Below the pieces are notes generated by a model. The model did not search any database and had not been told where the DNA came from. It saw nothing but the letters and a program-made list of their open reading frames with translations. 10,913 bases of DNA from an uncultured Collinsella sp. (lineage in GTDB: Bacteria; Actinomycetota; Coriobacteriia; Coriobacteriales; Coriobacteriaceae), in assembly GCA_900552295.1 (NCBI GenBank), contig URZB01000031.1, positions 1-10,913 on the forward strand, given 5' to 3'. A program made the translations under genes and the position numbers. This document shows, piece after piece, positions 1 to 7,611 of this stretch. Within the stretch, counting starts at the first letter, position 1, and each line of letters begins with the position of its first letter.

Positions 1-26
1 GGCTCGGAGATGTGTATAAGAGACAG
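1..26 (+). other. Nextera transposase adapter remnant (non-genomic)
   Basis: Bases 8-26 are exactly the 19-bp Tn5 mosaic end used in Nextera libraries (AGATGTGTATAAGAGACAG), and bases 1-7 (GGCTCGG) match the end of the read-2 adapter arm that precedes it. This is untrimmed sequencing adapter, not chromosome. It creates a false in-frame ATG at 12 and the peptide MYKRQ, which appears fused to HisH. Genomic sequence starts at 27. Confidence 0.97.
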
Positions 27-524
27 GTGCTCGATGCCGTCGCCGCCGGAACTCCACTGCTCGGTATCTGCCTGGGCCTTCAGCTGTTTTTTGAGCGCGG
101 CGACGAGGGTGTGCCGGCGGACGAGGGTGTTGCCACGGACGGCGACGTCTCCGAGCAGGCTGGCGGTCCCTGGGTCGATGGCCTGGGTATTATGCGCGGC
201 TCGTGCACGCGCTTGGAGTCGAGCCGCCTGAAGGTGCCGCACGTGGGCTGGGACCAGGTGCACATGACGCCCGCCGGCGCGGCCGATCCGCTGCTTGCTG
301 GTTTTGCCGAGGGTGCCAACATGTACTTTACCCACAGTTATGCGGTGGCCGATGACGCCGATGCCGCCGATGTGCTGGCGCGCACGCACTATACGCGGAG
401 CTTCCCGTGCATCGTGCGCCATGGCAACGTGTGGGGCTGCCAGTTCCATCCCGAGAAATCCTCCGCGCTGGGTCAGCGCATCCTTAAGAACTTCGTCAAC
501 ATCGTCGAGGAGGCTGGCCGATGA
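27..524 (+). CDS. hisH: Imidazole glycerol phosphate synthase, glutaminase subunit HisH (5' partial)
   Basis: HisH is the class I glutamine amidotransferase subunit of IGP synthase. It hydrolyses glutamine and channels ammonia to HisF, which makes IGP and AICAR in histidine biosynthesis (cytoplasm). The nucleophile elbow GICLGLQLFF places the catalytic Cys about 15 codons into the genomic part, and the His-Glu of the triad lies in CQFHPEKSS near the C-terminus. In full-length HisH the Cys lies around residue 77 to 80, so roughly 60 N-terminal residues are missing because the contig begins here. The apparent ATG at 12 lies in adapter sequence and is not a start. The stop overlaps the hisA start by 4 bases (ATGA), which suggests translational coupling. 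Identity is secure from the motifs and from the following hisA and hisF. Confidence 0.95.
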   Translation: MLDAVAAGTPLLGICLGLQLFFERGDEGVPADEGVATDGDVSEQAGGPWVDGLGIMRGSCTRLESSRLKVPHVGWDQVHMTPAGAADPLLAGFAEGANMYFTHSYAVADDADAADVLARTHYTRSFPCIVRHGNVWGCQFHPEKSSALGQRILKNFVNIVEEAGR

Positions 525-1264
525 TCCTGTTTCCCGCAATCGATCTGATCGGCGGCAAGGTCGTGCGCCTGGAGCGTGGCGACCGCAGCCGCTGCAAGGT
601 ATATTCCGACGACCCCGTGGCCGTTGCTCGCTCGTTTGCCGAGCAGGACGCAAGCTGGGTGCACGTCGTCGACCTGTCCGCTGCCTTTGGCGAGGACGAG
701 GACACATGCGCTGCCAACTCGGCGGCGATTAAGGCCATCTGCGGCGTCGACGGTCTGTCCGTGGACGTGGGCGGCGGCGTCCGCTCGCTCGCGCGCATCG
801 ACGAGTTGACCGGCTACGGTGCGCGCCGCATCGCACTAGGCACGGTGCTCGTGACCGAGCCGGGTTTTGCCGAGGTGGCGGCCCAAGGCTTTGGCGAGCT
901 GTTGGTGGCCGACATTGCCGCACACGACGGCCAGGTCAAGGTGAACGGTTGGCGTGACGGCGCGGGCGTGGCGCTCGACGACGCCGTGGCGCAGCTTTCC
1001 GAGCTGGGCTTTAAGCATCTGGTATATACCGACATCGCGCGTGATGGCATGCAGACGGGCATCGATGTGGCGGCGTATCGCCATGTGGCCGAGGTCGCGG
1101 GTTTTCCCGTCGTGGCTTCGGGCGGTATCTCGACGCTCGACGACATCCGTGCGCTGGCTGCAGTGGGTGAGGGCGCGATTGAAGGTGCCATTACCGGTCG
1201 CGCGCTCTACGAGGGCAACTTTACGCTGGTGCAGGCGCTGGCCGCCGCCCGAGGGGAGGAGTAG
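521..1264 (+). CDS. hisA: ProFAR isomerase HisA (phosphoribosylformimino-AICAR-phosphate isomerase)
   Basis: This is a 247-aa (beta/alpha)8 barrel that catalyses the Amadori rearrangement of ProFAR to PRFAR, the substrate of HisF/HisH. The protein opens with MILFPAIDLIGGKVVRL, giving the catalytic Asp8. The second catalytic Asp is D131 (LLVADIAAHDG), and the conserved TDIARDG follows at 170-176. Phosphate-binding loops are visible as GGGVRS (about 84-89) and ASGGIS (199-204). Length fits the family (about 240-250 aa). The start overlaps the hisH stop as ATGA, and hisF begins 3 bases after its stop, so it is tightly packed in the his operon. HisA can be confused with the bifunctional actinobacterial PriA, which also serves as TrpF. 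The sequence alone does not settle whether this enzyme is bifunctional. Confidence 0.95.
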   Translation: MILFPAIDLIGGKVVRLERGDRSRCKVYSDDPVAVARSFAEQDASWVHVVDLSAAFGEDEDTCAANSAAIKAICGVDGLSVDVGGGVRSLARIDELTGYGARRIALGTVLVTEPGFAEVAAQGFGELLVADIAAHDGQVKVNGWRDGAGVALDDAVAQLSELGFKHLVYTDIARDGMQTGIDVAAYRHVAEVAGFPVVASGGISTLDDIRALAAVGEGAIEGAITGRALYEGNFTLVQALAAARGEE

Positions 1265-1267
1265 CCC

Positions 1268-2050
1268 ATGCTTACCAAACGCGTGATTCCCTGCTTGGAC
1301 GTCAAGGACGGCCGCGTGGTCAAGGGCGTCAACTTTGTGAGCCTGCGCGATGCGGGCGACCCGGTGGAGCTAGCCCGCGCCTACGACCGCGAGGGTGCGG
1401 ACGAGGTTGTCTTCCTGGACATTACCGCCACGAGCGACAACCGCGCGACGACCATCGAGATGGCGGCGCATGCGGCCGAGGAGCTCGCTATTCCCTATAC
1501 CGTGGGCGGCGGCTTTCGCGACCTGGCGGGCATGCGCACCATGGTTGCAGCCGGCGCCGACAAGGTGTCGCTTAACTCTGCCGCCGTGCGCGATCCGTCG
1601 TTGATTAGCCAGGCTGCCGCGGCGTTTGGCAGCCAGGCCGTGGTCGTGGCGATCGATGCCAAGCGCGTCGGTTTGCCCGGCGCATCTGGTGCCGACAAGT
1701 GGGAGGTCTTTACCGCAGGCGGCCGCAACGCCACGGGTATCGACGCGGTGGCGTGGGCCGAGGAGGCGGCCCGTCGCGGCGCCGGCGAGATCTTGCTCAC
1801 CAGTATGGACCGCGACGGCACCAAGGCCGGATTTGACCTGGCGCTCACCCGCGCCGTGGCGCGCGCGGTGCCGATTCCGGTGATCGCGAGCGGCGGTGTG
1901 GGCACGCTCGAGCATTTTGCCGAGGGCGTGATCGAGGGCGAGGCCGATGCCGTGCTGGCGGCAAGCGTCTTTCACTTTGGAACCTTCAGCATTCGCGAAG
2001 TCAAAGAGTATATGGCATCGCAGGGAATTCCCGTGAGATTGGATTTTTAA
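1268..2050 (+). CDS. hisF: Imidazole glycerol phosphate synthase, cyclase subunit HisF
   Basis: This is the 260-aa synthase subunit of IGP synthase. It uses ammonia delivered by HisH to convert PRFAR to imidazole glycerol phosphate and AICAR. The N-terminus [20 protein letters not shown] carries catalytic Asp11, and the second catalytic Asp is D130 (VVVAIDAKR). The barrel's phosphate loops are recognisable at VGGGFR (79-84) and IASGGVG (206-212). The usual C-terminal AxxVFHFG signature is present at about 231-238, followed by TFSI where many homologues have E-F-T-I. Length is normal. The gene is separated from hisA by 3 bases, and its stop codon directly abuts the hisI ATG, consistent with one polycistronic message. 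Confidence 0.96.
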   Translation: MLTKRVIPCLDVKDGRVVKGVNFVSLRDAGDPVELARAYDREGADEVVFLDITATSDNRATTIEMAAHAAEELAIPYTVGGGFRDLAGMRTMVAAGADKVSLNSAAVRDPSLISQAAAAFGSQAVVVAIDAKRVGLPGASGADKWEVFTAGGRNATGIDAVAWAEEAARRGAGEILLTSMDRDGTKAGFDLALTRAVARAVPIPVIASGGVGTLEHFAEGVIEGEADAVLAASVFHFGTFSIREVKEYMASQGIPVRLDF

Positions 2051-2380
2051 ATGGAGCAAGTGACAACTGCGTCCGAGCTCAAATACGACGCCAGGGGGCT
2101 GATTCCTTGTGTGGTTCAGCAATATGACACCGGCGAGGTGCTTATGGTTGCTTGGATGAACGAGGAGTCGGTGGGGCTGACGCTCAAGACCGGTACCACG
2201 TGGTTTTGGAGCCGCAGCCGTCAGGAGCTCTGGAATAAGGGCGCGACGAGCGGCAATATGCAGGAGGTCAAGGAACTCTGGGCCGACTGCGATAGCGATA
2301 CGCTGCTGGTCAAGGTTGACTCTCCGGGCCCGGCTTGCCACACCGGCAACCGTACCTGCTTCTTTAAGAAACTCGCGTAG
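2051..2380 (+). CDS. hisI: Phosphoribosyl-AMP cyclohydrolase HisI
   Basis: HisI opens the adenine ring of PR-AMP to give ProFAR, the third step of histidine synthesis. The 109-aa protein is a stand-alone PRA-CH domain rather than the HisIE fusion of enterobacteria. The metal ligands are all visible: the Mg-binding DCDSD at 79-83 (which includes the Zn ligand Cys80) and the Zn ligands Cys96 (PACHTGN) and Cys103 (RTCFF). The signature [19 protein letters not shown] is at about 51-69. The ATG begins directly after the hisF stop with no gap, so translation is probably coupled. Its substrate is made by HisE, encoded next. Confidence 0.96.
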   Translation: MEQVTTASELKYDARGLIPCVVQQYDTGEVLMVAWMNEESVGLTLKTGTTWFWSRSRQELWNKGATSGNMQEVKELWADCDSDTLLVKVDSPGPACHTGNRTCFFKKLA

Positions 2381-2425
2381 GGCGGGCGCTCGATTAGACG
2401 CTCGGCCACCAGAAAGGATTGAACT

Positions 2426-2743
2426 ATGGGTGTGCGCACCGCAAACATTCAGGATGGAAATATCGGTGAGACGCTGACAGGTCTGGCCGAGGTGATTCAC
2501 GGTCGTCGTGATGCATCGCCGCAGGAGAGCTATACCGCGCGTCTGCTGACCGACGTCGAGGATGAGCTGCTCAAGAAGCTTGCCGAGGAGTCGAGCGAGG
2601 TGATCATGGCCTGCAAGGATAACGATCACGATCACATCCGCTACGAGGCCGGCGACCTGGTCTACCACCTGCTCGTAACCCTTGAGCGCTACGGTATCAC
2701 CCTCGACGAGCTTGCCGGCGAACTCAACGCCCGCCGCCACTAG
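2426..2743 (+). CDS. hisE: Phosphoribosyl-ATP pyrophosphatase HisE
   Basis: HisE removes pyrophosphate from PR-ATP to yield PR-AMP, the substrate of HisI. The 105-aa protein has the all-alpha MazG-like NTP pyrophosphohydrolase core, with E54-E55-x-x-E58 (EESSE) followed by E74-x-x-D77 (EAGD), the standard Mg-binding set. Length matches stand-alone HisE. The start is supported by a good ribosome binding site, GAAAGGA at 2412-2418, 7 bases upstream. A 45-base gap separates it from hisI, the largest in this his run, so it is probably in the same operon but translated independently. The stop codon lies inside the palindrome that separates it from the convergent PHP gene. Confidence 0.95.
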   Translation: MGVRTANIQDGNIGETLTGLAEVIHGRRDASPQESYTARLLTDVEDELLKKLAEESSEVIMACKDNDHDHIRYEAGDLVYHLLVTLERYGITLDELAGELNARRH

Positions 2744-2771
2744 TCATTGGGGACGTTCTTAAACGACTAGT
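2739..2771. repeat. REP-like palindrome at the hisE/PHP convergent junction
   Basis: ACTAGTC (2739-2745) and GACTAGT (2765-2771) form a perfect 7-bp inverted repeat around a 19-base centre that contains GGGGACGTTCTT (2749-2760). The element fills the whole 27-base gap between two convergent genes and overlaps both stop codons (hisE TAG, PHP TAA). There is no T-run, so it is not a standard intrinsic terminator. The GGGGAC core recurs at 9481 in the other convergent gap. It resembles REP/RAYT-type repeats, but that assignment is inference. Confidence 0.6.
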
Positions 2772-3682
2772 TAGGCGAGGGGTGTGGACTCCCATTCTCC
2801 GGTGAGGTGGGGGATGTCGAAGGTTCGATAACCGCAGTCGTAGGCGTGGGCCTGGGCCTCGCGGATGCTCCAGCAGATATCGCAGGCGCGGTGCGCGTCC
2901 GAGCCAAAGGTGATCGGCACTTCGGCATGGGCAAAGCAGCGCAAAAGACCGGTTGCGGGGTAGTAGTCGTCCAAGCCCTTACGCGGTGCGGCCGTCGAGA
3001 CCTCAACGCGGCGGCCCGTATCGTGCGCGCACTCGGCCATCTGCTGCCAAAACGGTGCGGGGTCAAAGTCGGGCGCAAAGCCTTCCTTCGAAAAGCGCAT
3101 GACCAGGTCGGGGTGAGCCATTACATCAAAGTTGAGCGGGCTCTCGCAGGCGCGGCACCAGTCGTCGACGTAGCGCTCCCACACGCCGCGCACGCCTAAG
3201 TTTTCCCAAACATGCAGATTGGCGTCATCGTCGATCCAGCCGCAGCGCGAATCGGGCGTATCGGGACGAGCGACGTTTTCCGTTCCCGCCGTACCCGCGG
3301 CGCCGGCTATGATATCGCCTGGGTTGCCAATCCAATGCACACTGCCCAGGCGCACGACGGCGCCCTGGGACCAGCGCTCAACCAAAGGCTCGCAGCCCTC
3401 GTACCAATCGCATTCAAAGCCATAGATAAGCTCGAGCTCCGACGCGATCTGCGCGGCAAGCTTGCGGGCATCCTCAAAAGCCAGACGATGCGCCGGCAGG
3501 TCGCCCTCAGTAACCTGCACTTCGCAGTTGGCATCCATGCTGACGGGCAGGGTGAGATGGTCGGTCGAGACCATGACGCGGCAGCTGGCCGCAGCAGCGG
3601 CGCGAACGTTGTCCTCAAACGAGGCATGACCGTCCGAGAACGAGGTGTGGGTGTGGCAATCGACCAGCGGGCAAGCAGGCAT
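2771..3682 (-). CDS. PHP-domain phosphatase, probable histidinol-phosphatase
   Basis: This 303-aa PHP-family metal-dependent phosphoesterase is probably the HisK-type histidinol-phosphatase, which dephosphorylates L-histidinol phosphate late in histidine synthesis. The metal-binding set of PHP enzymes is complete: H10-x-H12 (DCHTHTSFSDG), D17, H42 (STDH), E90 (YGFE), H116 (GSVHW), H190 (AHPD), and D262-x-H264 (GSDAH). The length is a little above the usual 260-280 aa because of an Ala/Gly-rich insertion at about 122-155. The start has a strong ribosome binding site (AAAGGAG, 3688-3694 on the complementary strand). The position next to the his operon supports the assignment, although the gene is convergent and not in the same transcript. 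A generic PHP phosphoesterase is the alternative. Confidence 0.85.
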   Translation of the reverse strand: MPACPLVDCHTHTSFSDGHASFEDNVRAAAAASCRVMVSTDHLTLPVSMDANCEVQVTEGDLPAHRLAFEDARKLAAQIASELELIYGFECDWYEGCEPLVERWSQGAVVRLGSVHWIGNPGDIIAGAAGTAGTENVARPDTPDSRCGWIDDDANLHVWENLGVRGVWERYVDDWCRACESPLNFDVMAHPDLVMRFSKEGFAPDFDPAPFWQQMAECAHDTGRRVEVSTAAPRKGLDDYYPATGLLRCFAHAEVPITFGSDAHRACDICWSIREAQAHAYDCGYRTFDIPHLTGEWESTPLA

Positions 3683-3699
3683 GGCGGCTCCTTTGCGTC

Positions 3700-3720
3700 A
3701 AGCGAATCCGCTTCATTGTA
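3700..3720 (-). promoter_or_regulatory. Putative promoter and dyad upstream of the PHP phosphatase
   Basis: Read on the minus strand, TACAAT (3715-3720) is a good -10 hexamer about 33 bases before the start codon. A perfect dyad AAGCG-4-CGCTT (3700-3713) lies between it and the ribosome binding site, around the expected transcription start, where an operator or leader hairpin could act. No convincing -35 was found at 16-18 bases. Confidence 0.4.
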
Positions 3721-3809
3721 ATGGCGCAGCTCTCAACACGCCGGACACGCCGGGGGTCGAAATCGATTGGAAAGGCTGCGCGACGCGCGGTGCGGCCTCG
3801 CTTGCGCTC

Positions 3810-3879
3810 CCAAAACGTGTACATCAGCCTCCAAAAGCTGCAAAAAATGACATGTTTGGAGGCTGACGTACACGTTTGG
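3810..3879. repeat. Large imperfect inverted repeat (about 25-bp arms)
   Basis: The left arm 3810-3835 and right arm 3855-3879 are reverse complements except for one extra A in the left arm and one A/C mismatch (A3823 opposite C3867). They enclose a 19-base A-rich loop. Arm ends read CCAAAACGTG on the left and CACGTTTGG on the right. No T-run suited to termination of either neighbour and no flanking target duplication is visible. It could be a small non-autonomous mobile element, a REP-type palindrome, or a structured RNA or protein-binding site in this divergent region. Confidence 0.8.
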
Positions 3880-3967
3880 ATGGGGGCGAGGGCGGCGATG
3901 GACGAAAGTCATGCCTGTGCCACGTCCGATGTGCTAGCGTTTGGGTGAATAAAACGAGCCCGTGCGG

Positions 3968-3973
3968 AAAGGA
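3968..3973 (+). promoter_or_regulatory. Ribosome binding site that sets the larC2 start
   Basis: AAAGGA lies 10 bases before the ATG at 3984. The upstream in-frame ATG at 3876 has no such site and would add 36 residues unlike the family, and it lies inside the inverted repeat, so 3984 is preferred. Confidence 0.7.
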
Positions 3974-3983
3974 TCCGGACCGT

Positions 3984-4469
3984 ATGCAACGTGGAAGTAC
4001 ATCTCCGCTGTCTCGCGAGACCGATGCGCCTGAAACTATCGTCAAGCTGGAGTGCGACATCGATGACGCGTCGCCCGAGGTGCTCGCCTACGCCGCCGAC
4101 CGCCTGCGCGAGGCCGGCGCCCGCGAGGTGCACTGGCTGCCCCTCTACTGCAAAAAGGGCCGCCCCGGATGGCAGTTGCAGGTGATCTGCTCGCACGAGG
4201 ATATCGAGCGCCTACAGACGATTATCTTTTTGGAAACCACGACCAACGGCATTCGTCGCCAAGTCATGGAGCGTGTTTGCTTGCCACGTCGCTTTGAGCA
4301 GGTGGCGACGCCTTGGGGCGAGGTGTCCGTCAAGGTGGCGACCCTGCCCGACGGCAGCGAGCGCACGGCTCCCGAGTACGAAGACTGCGCCCGTCTCGCC
4401 CGCGCGCACAACGTGCCGCTCCAGCGCGTGATGCAGGCGGCTCAGAGCGCGGCGCTTCGATTTGAGTAA
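3984..4469 (+). CDS. Stand-alone LarC C-terminal domain protein (LarC2-like nickel insertion)
   Basis: The 161-aa product matches the C-terminal half of LarC (formerly DUF111), the CTP-dependent cyclometallase that inserts nickel into the pyridinium bisthiocarboxylate cofactor of lactate racemase LarA. Family hallmarks in order are IVKLECDIDDASPE (19-32), YCKKGRPG (55-62), ETTTNGIR (84-91) and a VCLPR strand after it. The nucleotide-binding LarC2 domain appears whole, but the N-terminal LarC1 domain (about 250 aa) is absent. I see no LarC1-like sequence upstream in any frame; the preceding 300 bases are intergenic. In Lactobacillus plantarum LarC1 and LarC2 are joined by a programmed frameshift, so a free LarC2 is notable. 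No larA, larB or larE is in view. It probably heads an operon with yfcE (55-base gap). The actual substrate and partner are unknown. Confidence 0.8.
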   Translation: MQRGSTSPLSRETDAPETIVKLECDIDDASPEVLAYAADRLREAGAREVHWLPLYCKKGRPGWQLQVICSHEDIERLQTIIFLETTTNGIRRQVMERVCLPRRFEQVATPWGEVSVKVATLPDGSERTAPEYEDCARLARAHNVPLQRVMQAAQSAALRFE

Positions 4470-4512
4470 CGCGGCCGGTGGCACGCCGCGCCCAGCCCCA
4501 TCAAACCCACCC

Positions 4513-4519
4513 GAAAGGA
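4513..4519 (+). promoter_or_regulatory. Ribosome binding site that sets the yfcE start
   Basis: GAAAGGA is 5 bases before the ATG at 4525. It supports this start over the in-frame ATG at 4462, which overlaps larC2 and would add a Pro-rich 21-residue tail absent from the family. Confidence 0.75.
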
Positions 4520-4524
4520 CCACC

Positions 4525-5073
4525 ATGAAATACCTCATCGCCTCCGACATCCATGGCTCGGCATACTGGGCCGAGCGCCTCTGCACCGCCATCGAATCCG
4601 AGCAGCCCGACCGTATTGTGCTGCTGGGTGACCTGCTCTACCATGGCCCGCGTAACGACCTGCCGCGCGATTACGCCCCCAAGCGCGTGATTCCGCTGCT
4701 CAACGCCCTGGCCGACCGCATCATCGCGGTGCGCGGTAACTGTGACGCCGAGGTCGACCAGATGGTCCTCGACTTTCCTGTCATGGCCGACTACGCCACG
4801 CTGTTTGACGAGAGCGGCCGCGAGCTGTTCCTGACGCACGGCCACGTCTTTGGCGCCGGCATGCACAACAGCGTCGACCACGCGCCCGCACTGCCCGAGG
4901 GCTCCGCGCTCGTCTACGGCCACACGCACATCAAGGTTAACGAGGCAAGCGAGACTCACCCGGGCCTGTGGCTCTTCAATCCCGGCAGCGTGAGTATTCC
5001 CAAGGACGGTACGCACAGCTACGGCATCTACGAGGGCGGCGCGTTCCGTCACGTGATCCTGGAGGAGGAATAA
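4525..5073 (+). CDS. yfcE: YfcE/MJ0936-type metallophosphoesterase
   Basis: This is a 182-aa cytoplasmic calcineurin-like phosphodiesterase, almost the length of E. coli YfcE (184 aa). YfcE is a Mn-dependent enzyme active on bis-pNPP-type phosphodiesters with no settled natural substrate. The full dimetal site is visible: D8-x-H10 (SDIHG), G35-D36 (LLGDLLYHGPRN), G71-N72-C-D (RGNCD), H105 (LTHGH) and G132-H133-T-H135 (YGHTH). The GPRN motif and the NPGSVSIPKDG segment near the C-terminus are typical of the YfcE group. It lies between larC2 and mazG; its stop is only 2 bases before the mazG ATG, and its last codons contain the mazG ribosome binding site, so it and mazG are surely co-transcribed. 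Confidence 0.9.
   Translation: MKYLIASDIHGSAYWAERLCTAIESEQPDRIVLLGDLLYHGPRNDLPRDYAPKRVIPLLNALADRIIAVRGNCDAEVDQMVLDFPVMADYATLFDESGRELFLTHGHVFGAGMHNSVDHAPALPEGSALVYGHTHIKVNEASETHPGLWLFNPGSVSIPKDGTHSYGIYEGGAFRHVILEEE
5061..5070 (+). promoter_or_regulatory. Ribosome binding site of mazG inside the yfcE 3' end
   Basis: GGAGGAGGAA is a near-ideal Shine-Dalgarno sequence 5 bases before the ATG at 5076. It fixes that start rather than the in-frame ATG at 4968, which lies deep within yfcE. The run also encodes the C-terminal Glu residues of YfcE. Confidence 0.8.
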
Positions 5074-5075
5074 CC

Positions 5076-5936
5076 ATGGCGCAGCACATGGCTCAGCAAA
5101 ATGCCGAGGGCTCGCGCGATTTGTCCACGCTGGTCGACGCGTCGGCCGAGCTGCAGCATCTGGTGCAGACCATCTGGCGTCTGCGTCAGCCCGATGGTTG
5201 CCCGTGGGACCGCGAACAGACGCATCAGAGCATCGGCAAGAACATGATCGAGGAGGCCTATGAGGCGCTCGACTGCATCGAGGCCGACGACGCGGCACAC
5301 CTTCGCGAGGAGCTAGGCGACGTACTCATGCAGGTGGTGCTGCATGCGCAGATTGCGGCGGACGCCGGCGAGTTTACGCTGGCCGACGTGGCGCGCGATA
5401 TCGACGCCAAGCTCATTCGCCGCCACCCGCACGTGTTTGGCGATGCGGATGCCGACAACCCCGACGAGGTGCTCAAGATTTGGGACGAGGTCAAGCTTGC
5501 CGAGAAGGCTGCCAAGGACAAGGCTGTGGCGGCGGGCGAGGCTGCGCCCGAAGGCCTGCTCGACGGCGTGCCCACGCACCTGCCGGCGCTGATGCAAGCT
5601 CAGAAGGTGTCGCGCAAGGCGGCGGCCGTGGGCTTTGAGTGGGAGACGGTCCAGGATGTGTGGGACGAGGTCGCCGAGGAGCGTGCCGAGTTTGAGGCCG
5701 AGGCGCCCGGCTCGCCCGAGCGCGAGATGGAATTTGGCGACCTGCTCTTTGCCCTAGTCAACGTTGCGCGCAAAGAGGGGATTGACGCCGAGAGCGCCCT
5801 GCGCGCGAGCACGGCCAAGTTCCGCCGTCGCTGGGCCGCGATGGAGCAGATGGCGGCCGGTGCTCACGTGGATCTTGCCGAGCTTTCGACCCACGGCCTC
5901 AACGACCTGTGGGATGCCGCAAAGGCGGAGGAGTAA
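5076..5936 (+). CDS. mazG: Nucleoside triphosphate pyrophosphohydrolase MazG (two-domain)
   Basis: MazG hydrolyses (d)NTPs to NMP and pyrophosphate and is thought to clean nucleotide pools or modulate (p)ppGpp-linked stress responses. The 286-aa product has both MazG domains. Domain 1 contains GCPWDREQTH (41-50), E59-E60-x-x-E63 and E79-x-x-D82, then RRHPHVFGD (115-123). Domain 2 contains GFEWE (186-190), E201-E202-x-x-E205 and E219-x-x-D222. E. coli MazG is 263 aa; the extra length is an N-terminal tail of about 20 residues and an Ala/Lys-rich linker at about 140-160. It closes the larC2-yfcE-mazG unit and is followed at once by a strong terminator. The mazG-eno neighbourhood is typical of Actinomycetota. 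Confidence 0.93.
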   Translation: MAQHMAQQNAEGSRDLSTLVDASAELQHLVQTIWRLRQPDGCPWDREQTHQSIGKNMIEEAYEALDCIEADDAAHLREELGDVLMQVVLHAQIAADAGEFTLADVARDIDAKLIRRHPHVFGDADADNPDEVLKIWDEVKLAEKAAKDKAVAAGEAAPEGLLDGVPTHLPALMQAQKVSRKAAAVGFEWETVQDVWDEVAEERAEFEAEAPGSPEREMEFGDLLFALVNVARKEGIDAESALRASTAKFRRRWAAMEQMAAGAHVDLAELSTHGLNDLWDAAKAEE

Positions 5937-5940
5937 GGCT

Positions 5941-5986
5941 GCGGGAACGACGGGCTGACACGCCTCATCGTTCCCGCTAAATTTTT
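5941..5986 (+). terminator. Intrinsic terminator after mazG
   Basis: A perfect 10-bp stem (GCGGGAACGA at 5941-5950, TCGTTCCCGC at 5968-5977) encloses a 17-base loop and is followed by TAAATTTTT. It starts 4 bases after the mazG stop and separates the larC2-yfcE-mazG unit from eno. Confidence 0.9.
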
Positions 5987-6007
5987 CGAAAATCAAGTGT
6001 ATCCCTC

Positions 6008-6052
6008 GGCTAACTTAGGGCATAATGCAAAAAGTGCGACATGGCTAACTTA
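6008..6052 (+). promoter_or_regulatory. Putative eno promoter region with duplicated GGCTAACTTA
   Basis: A -10-like hexamer CATAAT (6021-6026) lies about 100 bases before eno, downstream of the mazG terminator; no good -35 is visible. It is bracketed by two exact copies of GGCTAACTTA (6008-6017 and 6043-6052), 35 bases apart, each followed by GG after one variable base. The first copy includes the dyad CTAA-C-TTAG. The pair could be a repressor or activator site. Confidence 0.4.
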
Positions 6053-6114
6053 CGGAGGCGCACCGACGGTGCACGGTCAGCCGGTCGCCAAGCATTCAGC
6101 CCGTTTCCAAGTGA

Positions 6115-7416
<1,302 letters not shown>

Positions 7417-7488
7417 ACGGGCGAATTTGGCGAGGGGGAGGCTGACTCGGTTCCGCCCCGTCTTGGCTGGACGCCGCAAAGCGCTGTG

Positions 7489-7520
7489 GGCGCTGGGCCA
7501 TATGGCTCAGCGCCTTTTTT
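7489..7520 (+). terminator. Intrinsic terminator after eno
   Basis: An 11-bp stem (GGCGCTGGGCC at 7489-7499 with GGCTCAGCGCC at 7504-7514, one G-U pair) closes on an ATAT loop and is followed by six T. It ends the eno transcript about 70 bases after the stop codon. Confidence 0.93.
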
Positions 7521-7562
7521 ATGTCGAGCAAAGGCTGGCGAAGGCGGTGCGGGCGCTCGTGC

Positions 7563-7568
7563 TATAAC
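7563..7568 (+). promoter_or_regulatory. Putative -10 of the ftsB-ppx unit
   Basis: TATAAC lies 44 bases before the ftsB start and after the eno terminator, so the next gene needs a promoter here. No convincing -35 was found 16-18 bases upstream. Confidence 0.4.
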
Positions 7569-7611
7569 TAAAGGACTTAGCGCAAACAAACCTCAACCGC
7601 ACAAGGCGCAC

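Larger units (their letters stand above)
3683..3983. other. Divergent intergenic region between the PHP gene and larC2
   Basis: This 301-base gap separates two divergently transcribed genes. From left to right it holds the PHP ribosome binding site and putative -10, a GC-rich stretch with no recognisable gene (about 3725-3805), a large hairpin-forming inverted repeat (3810-3879), and the larC2 leader. A weak extended -10-like sequence, TGCTAGCGT (3932-3940), may drive larC2, but I see no -35. The short ORFs that cross it have no family resemblance, and the ones reading into larC2 lack a ribosome binding site. Confidence 0.6.

Noticed and set aside
2381..2425. Possible attenuator or terminator between hisI and hisE (CGCTCG occurs twice)
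   Set aside because: The two copies are direct, not inverted, repeats; no stable stem or T-run is present, so the gap is treated as plain spacer with the hisE ribosome binding site.
1370..2740. A 456-codon open frame on the minus strand opposite hisF, hisI and hisE
   Set aside because: It lies wholly antisense to three well-recognised his genes, shows no domain motif, and is the expected by-product of GC-rich codon bias.
3876..3983. N-terminal extension of the LarC2 protein from the upstream in-frame ATG at 3876
   Set aside because: The ATG lies inside the large inverted repeat, has no ribosome binding site, and the added residues do not resemble LarC1. The start at 3984 with AAAGGA upstream is better.
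4968..5075. Longer MazG starting within yfcE
   Set aside because: The in-frame ATG at 4968 would overlap the conserved YfcE C-terminus by 106 bases, whereas an ideal Shine-Dalgarno sequence precedes the ATG at 5076.
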